Assembly: GCA_964544305.1 (NCBI GenBank)
Contig: CAZJAZ010000054.1
Coordinates: 1 to 17,186 of the forward strand
Direction of reading: 5' to 3'
DNA from: JAFDWI01 sp964544305
Lineage (GTDB): Bacteria > Actinomycetota > Acidimicrobiia > Acidimicrobiales > Iamiaceae
DNA length: 17,186 nt
Below, piece after piece: positions 15,553 to 17,186 of the stretch (the first letter of the stretch is position 1; each line of letters opens with the position of its first letter). Position numbers and translations under genes: made by a program. The notes beneath the pieces are model-generated. The model worked only from the letters and a program-made list of their open reading frames with translations. It made no database searches and was not told the origin of the DNA.

Positions 15553-16593
15553 CTAGCGCAGTGATGCAAGGCGTTCTCGCACATCACCAAAACCAGGTGA
15601 CTGCTCGTCGAGCCACTGAAAGCCGCGTCGAGCAGCCGGGACATCTCCGGCGCGCTCTTGGAGGTCGGCAAGTGCGTACGCAAGACGCAAATGACGCTCC
15701 TGGGGGTGTTTGACTGACTTGCGTCCTTTCGCGAGCAATGCAACCCCTTCATCAAGGCGTCCTTGATCGGCGAGCGATCCGGCCATCACGATGCGGCCCT
15801 CGGCGACAAGATCTGCACCAGGAGACACCTCACAAAGTTCGTCCCAATAGGTACGGACTTCGTCGTGTCGTCCGAGCGCGCGAGCGCAGTCAGCGAGCAC
15901 CGGGTGTTGTTCCGTTGAGCCCGTCTGCGTGTGAAACGCCTTGAGTTCGCGCAGAGCTTCTTTCCAACGTCCCAAGCGGTAATAGCTCAAACCGAGCAGT
16001 TCGCGCGCTTCAACCACGCTCGGAGCCTCACGCACAACCGGACGCAACATGCTCACAACCTCCACGTATCGCTCACGGTCAAAAGCCTTTGCGGCATCAT
16101 GCAACTTCTGTGACAAACGCTTTGCACGAGGTGGAGATACGGCCTTCGCGAAGCCACCCTCGCCTGTTGACTCGTGCCGTTTTGATTCGGACGCTTGGCT
16201 GTTCTTCGGAGTCGACGCCGCACGCGAAGGCTTCTTTGCACCGCGTCGCACCGCACGAGATGCCTCGTGCTCGACACCTTCAAGAATCCACTCCTGCCGT
16301 GTTGGAGGTTCTAACCCAGAGCGTCGCTCTGTGGGTACGACCCCGTCATCGTCTTCGGGCAACGGCTTTGGTGGTTGGATTCCACTGCGTCGGCCTCGAG
16401 CTGGATCGACTTTGGCTGCACCACGTCGCGCAACCCCGCCCCAGCCGGTACGGTCAACGACCTCGCCCTCAAAAGGCCGGTCTTTACGATCTTTCCATCC
16501 ACCACCTTGACGGGGACCCTCGGAGCGTTTCGTTCGATTCGAATCACCCGAGCGAGCGCGAGTGTCTCGTCGGGGTTGGTCAGATCCTGCCAT
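15553..16593 (-). CDS. TPR-repeat protein with basic disordered N-terminus
   Basis: 346 aa. Residues 1-150 are low-complexity and very rich in Arg, Lys, Gly, Pro and Ser, with a notable TGWGGVARRGAAKV motif near residue 50. From about residue 152 the chain is helical, with degenerate TPR-like pairs (RYVEVVSMLRPVVREAPSVV; ARELLGLSYYRLGRWKEAL; ALADLQERAGDVPAARRGF). It resembles an actinobacterial TPR family including M. tuberculosis Rv1691, which lies near tlyA in that genome. The role is unknown; the basic tail suggests nucleic-acid or ribosome contact (inference). The ATG at 16593 has GGAG 4 nt upstream. It starts 30 nt after the rRNA terminator hairpin with no room for a normal promoter, so it may depend on readthrough from the rRNA operon. 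Confidence 0.8.
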   Translation of the reverse strand: MAGSDQPRRDTRARSGDSNRTKRSEGPRQGGGWKDRKDRPFEGEVVDRTGWGGVARRGAAKVDPARGRRSGIQPPKPLPEDDDGVVPTERRSGLEPPTRQEWILEGVEHEASRAVRRGAKKPSRAASTPKNSQASESKRHESTGEGGFAKAVSPPRAKRLSQKLHDAAKAFDRERYVEVVSMLRPVVREAPSVVEARELLGLSYYRLGRWKEALRELKAFHTQTGSTEQHPVLADCARALGRHDEVRTYWDELCEVSPGADLVAEGRIVMAGSLADQGRLDEGVALLAKGRKSVKHPQERHLRLAYALADLQERAGDVPAARRGFQWLDEQSPGFGDVRERLASLR

Positions 16594-16623
16594 TACGCTC
16601 CAATGTCAAAGGCCAAAACGCAC

Positions 16624-16654
16624 GAATGCCCCCACCACAATGGCAGGGGCATTC
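16624..16654 (-). terminator. Rho-independent terminator of the rRNA operon
   Basis: On the minus strand, GAATGCCCC pairs with GGGGCATTC (9 bp), and the stem continues through TGCCA/TGGTG with two wobble pairs to a TTG loop, about 14 pairs in all. A short GTTTT tract follows shortly after. It lies 12 nt after the 5S rRNA 3' end, the expected place for the end of an rRNA operon. Confidence 0.75.
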
Positions 16655-16666
16655 GCAAATGAGAAA

Positions 16667-16783
<117 letters not shown>

Positions 16784-16861
16784 TCTGTTGTCAAAGGTAA
16801 ATGCACAAAGGGCATTCGGATCCTTGAAGACTCCAAAGCGAGCACGAACATCATTGTCAAT

Positions 16862-17186
<325 letters not shown>

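Noticed and set aside
16784..16861. tRNA or other RNA gene in the 23S-5S spacer
   Set aside because: The 78 nt show no cloverleaf or TTCGA-type T-loop. It looks like an ordinary processing spacer.

Overview
The window comes from an actinobacterium. The best fit is a moderate-GC lineage such as Acidimicrobiia, but that placement is an inference. The support is the gene run tlyA-nadK-recN-steA-mctB/steB, which matches Mycobacterium tuberculosis Rv1694-Rv1698, together with a mycobacterial-type KorAB pair, a TPR protein resembling the Rv1691 family, frequent GTG/TTG starts and at least one apparently leaderless promoter. Everything except the DUF1015 gene lies on the minus strand.

Layout from right to left, in the direction of minus-strand transcription. 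The 3' end of a 23S rRNA runs off the right edge (about 16862-17186). A 5S rRNA (about 16667-16783) and a strong hairpin terminator (16624-16654) follow. Next come a basic TPR protein (15553-16593), a class I fructose-bisphosphate aldolase (14402-15466), and korA and korB (12439-14322, 11423-12442), which overlap by 4 nt and encode a ferredoxin-dependent 2-oxoacid oxidoreductase. A plus-strand DUF1015 gene (10223-11416) converges on korB with only 6 nt between them.

The middle (6073-10129) is an ancient tandem duplication of a large polytopic membrane protein that looks like a GT-C glycosyltransferase. Copy A (7904-10129) is intact except for one in-frame TAG. Copy B (6073-7822) has an in-frame TGA one codon away from the homologous site, an internal loss of about 160 residues and a frameshift at a run of seven C. 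Copy B is a pseudogene. Copy A is either a recent pseudogene or a gene expressed as two pieces.

The left part is one compact operon. A well-formed promoter (6028-6056) places its expected transcription start on the ATG of a phasin/histone-H1-like protein (5592-6020). That gene is followed by tlyA (rRNA 2'-O-methyltransferase), nadK (NAD kinase), recN (DNA break repair), steA and mctB/steB (cell separation or envelope). tlyA has no canonical start codon upstream of its conserved S4 domain; the evidence points to an ACG start behind a strong Shine-Dalgarno sequence.

No CRISPR array, insertion sequence, tRNA or integrase was seen, and no gene-free stretch exceeds 300 bases. The most unusual signals are the near-coincident stops in the two membrane-protein copies, the ACG start of tlyA and the leaderless operon promoter.
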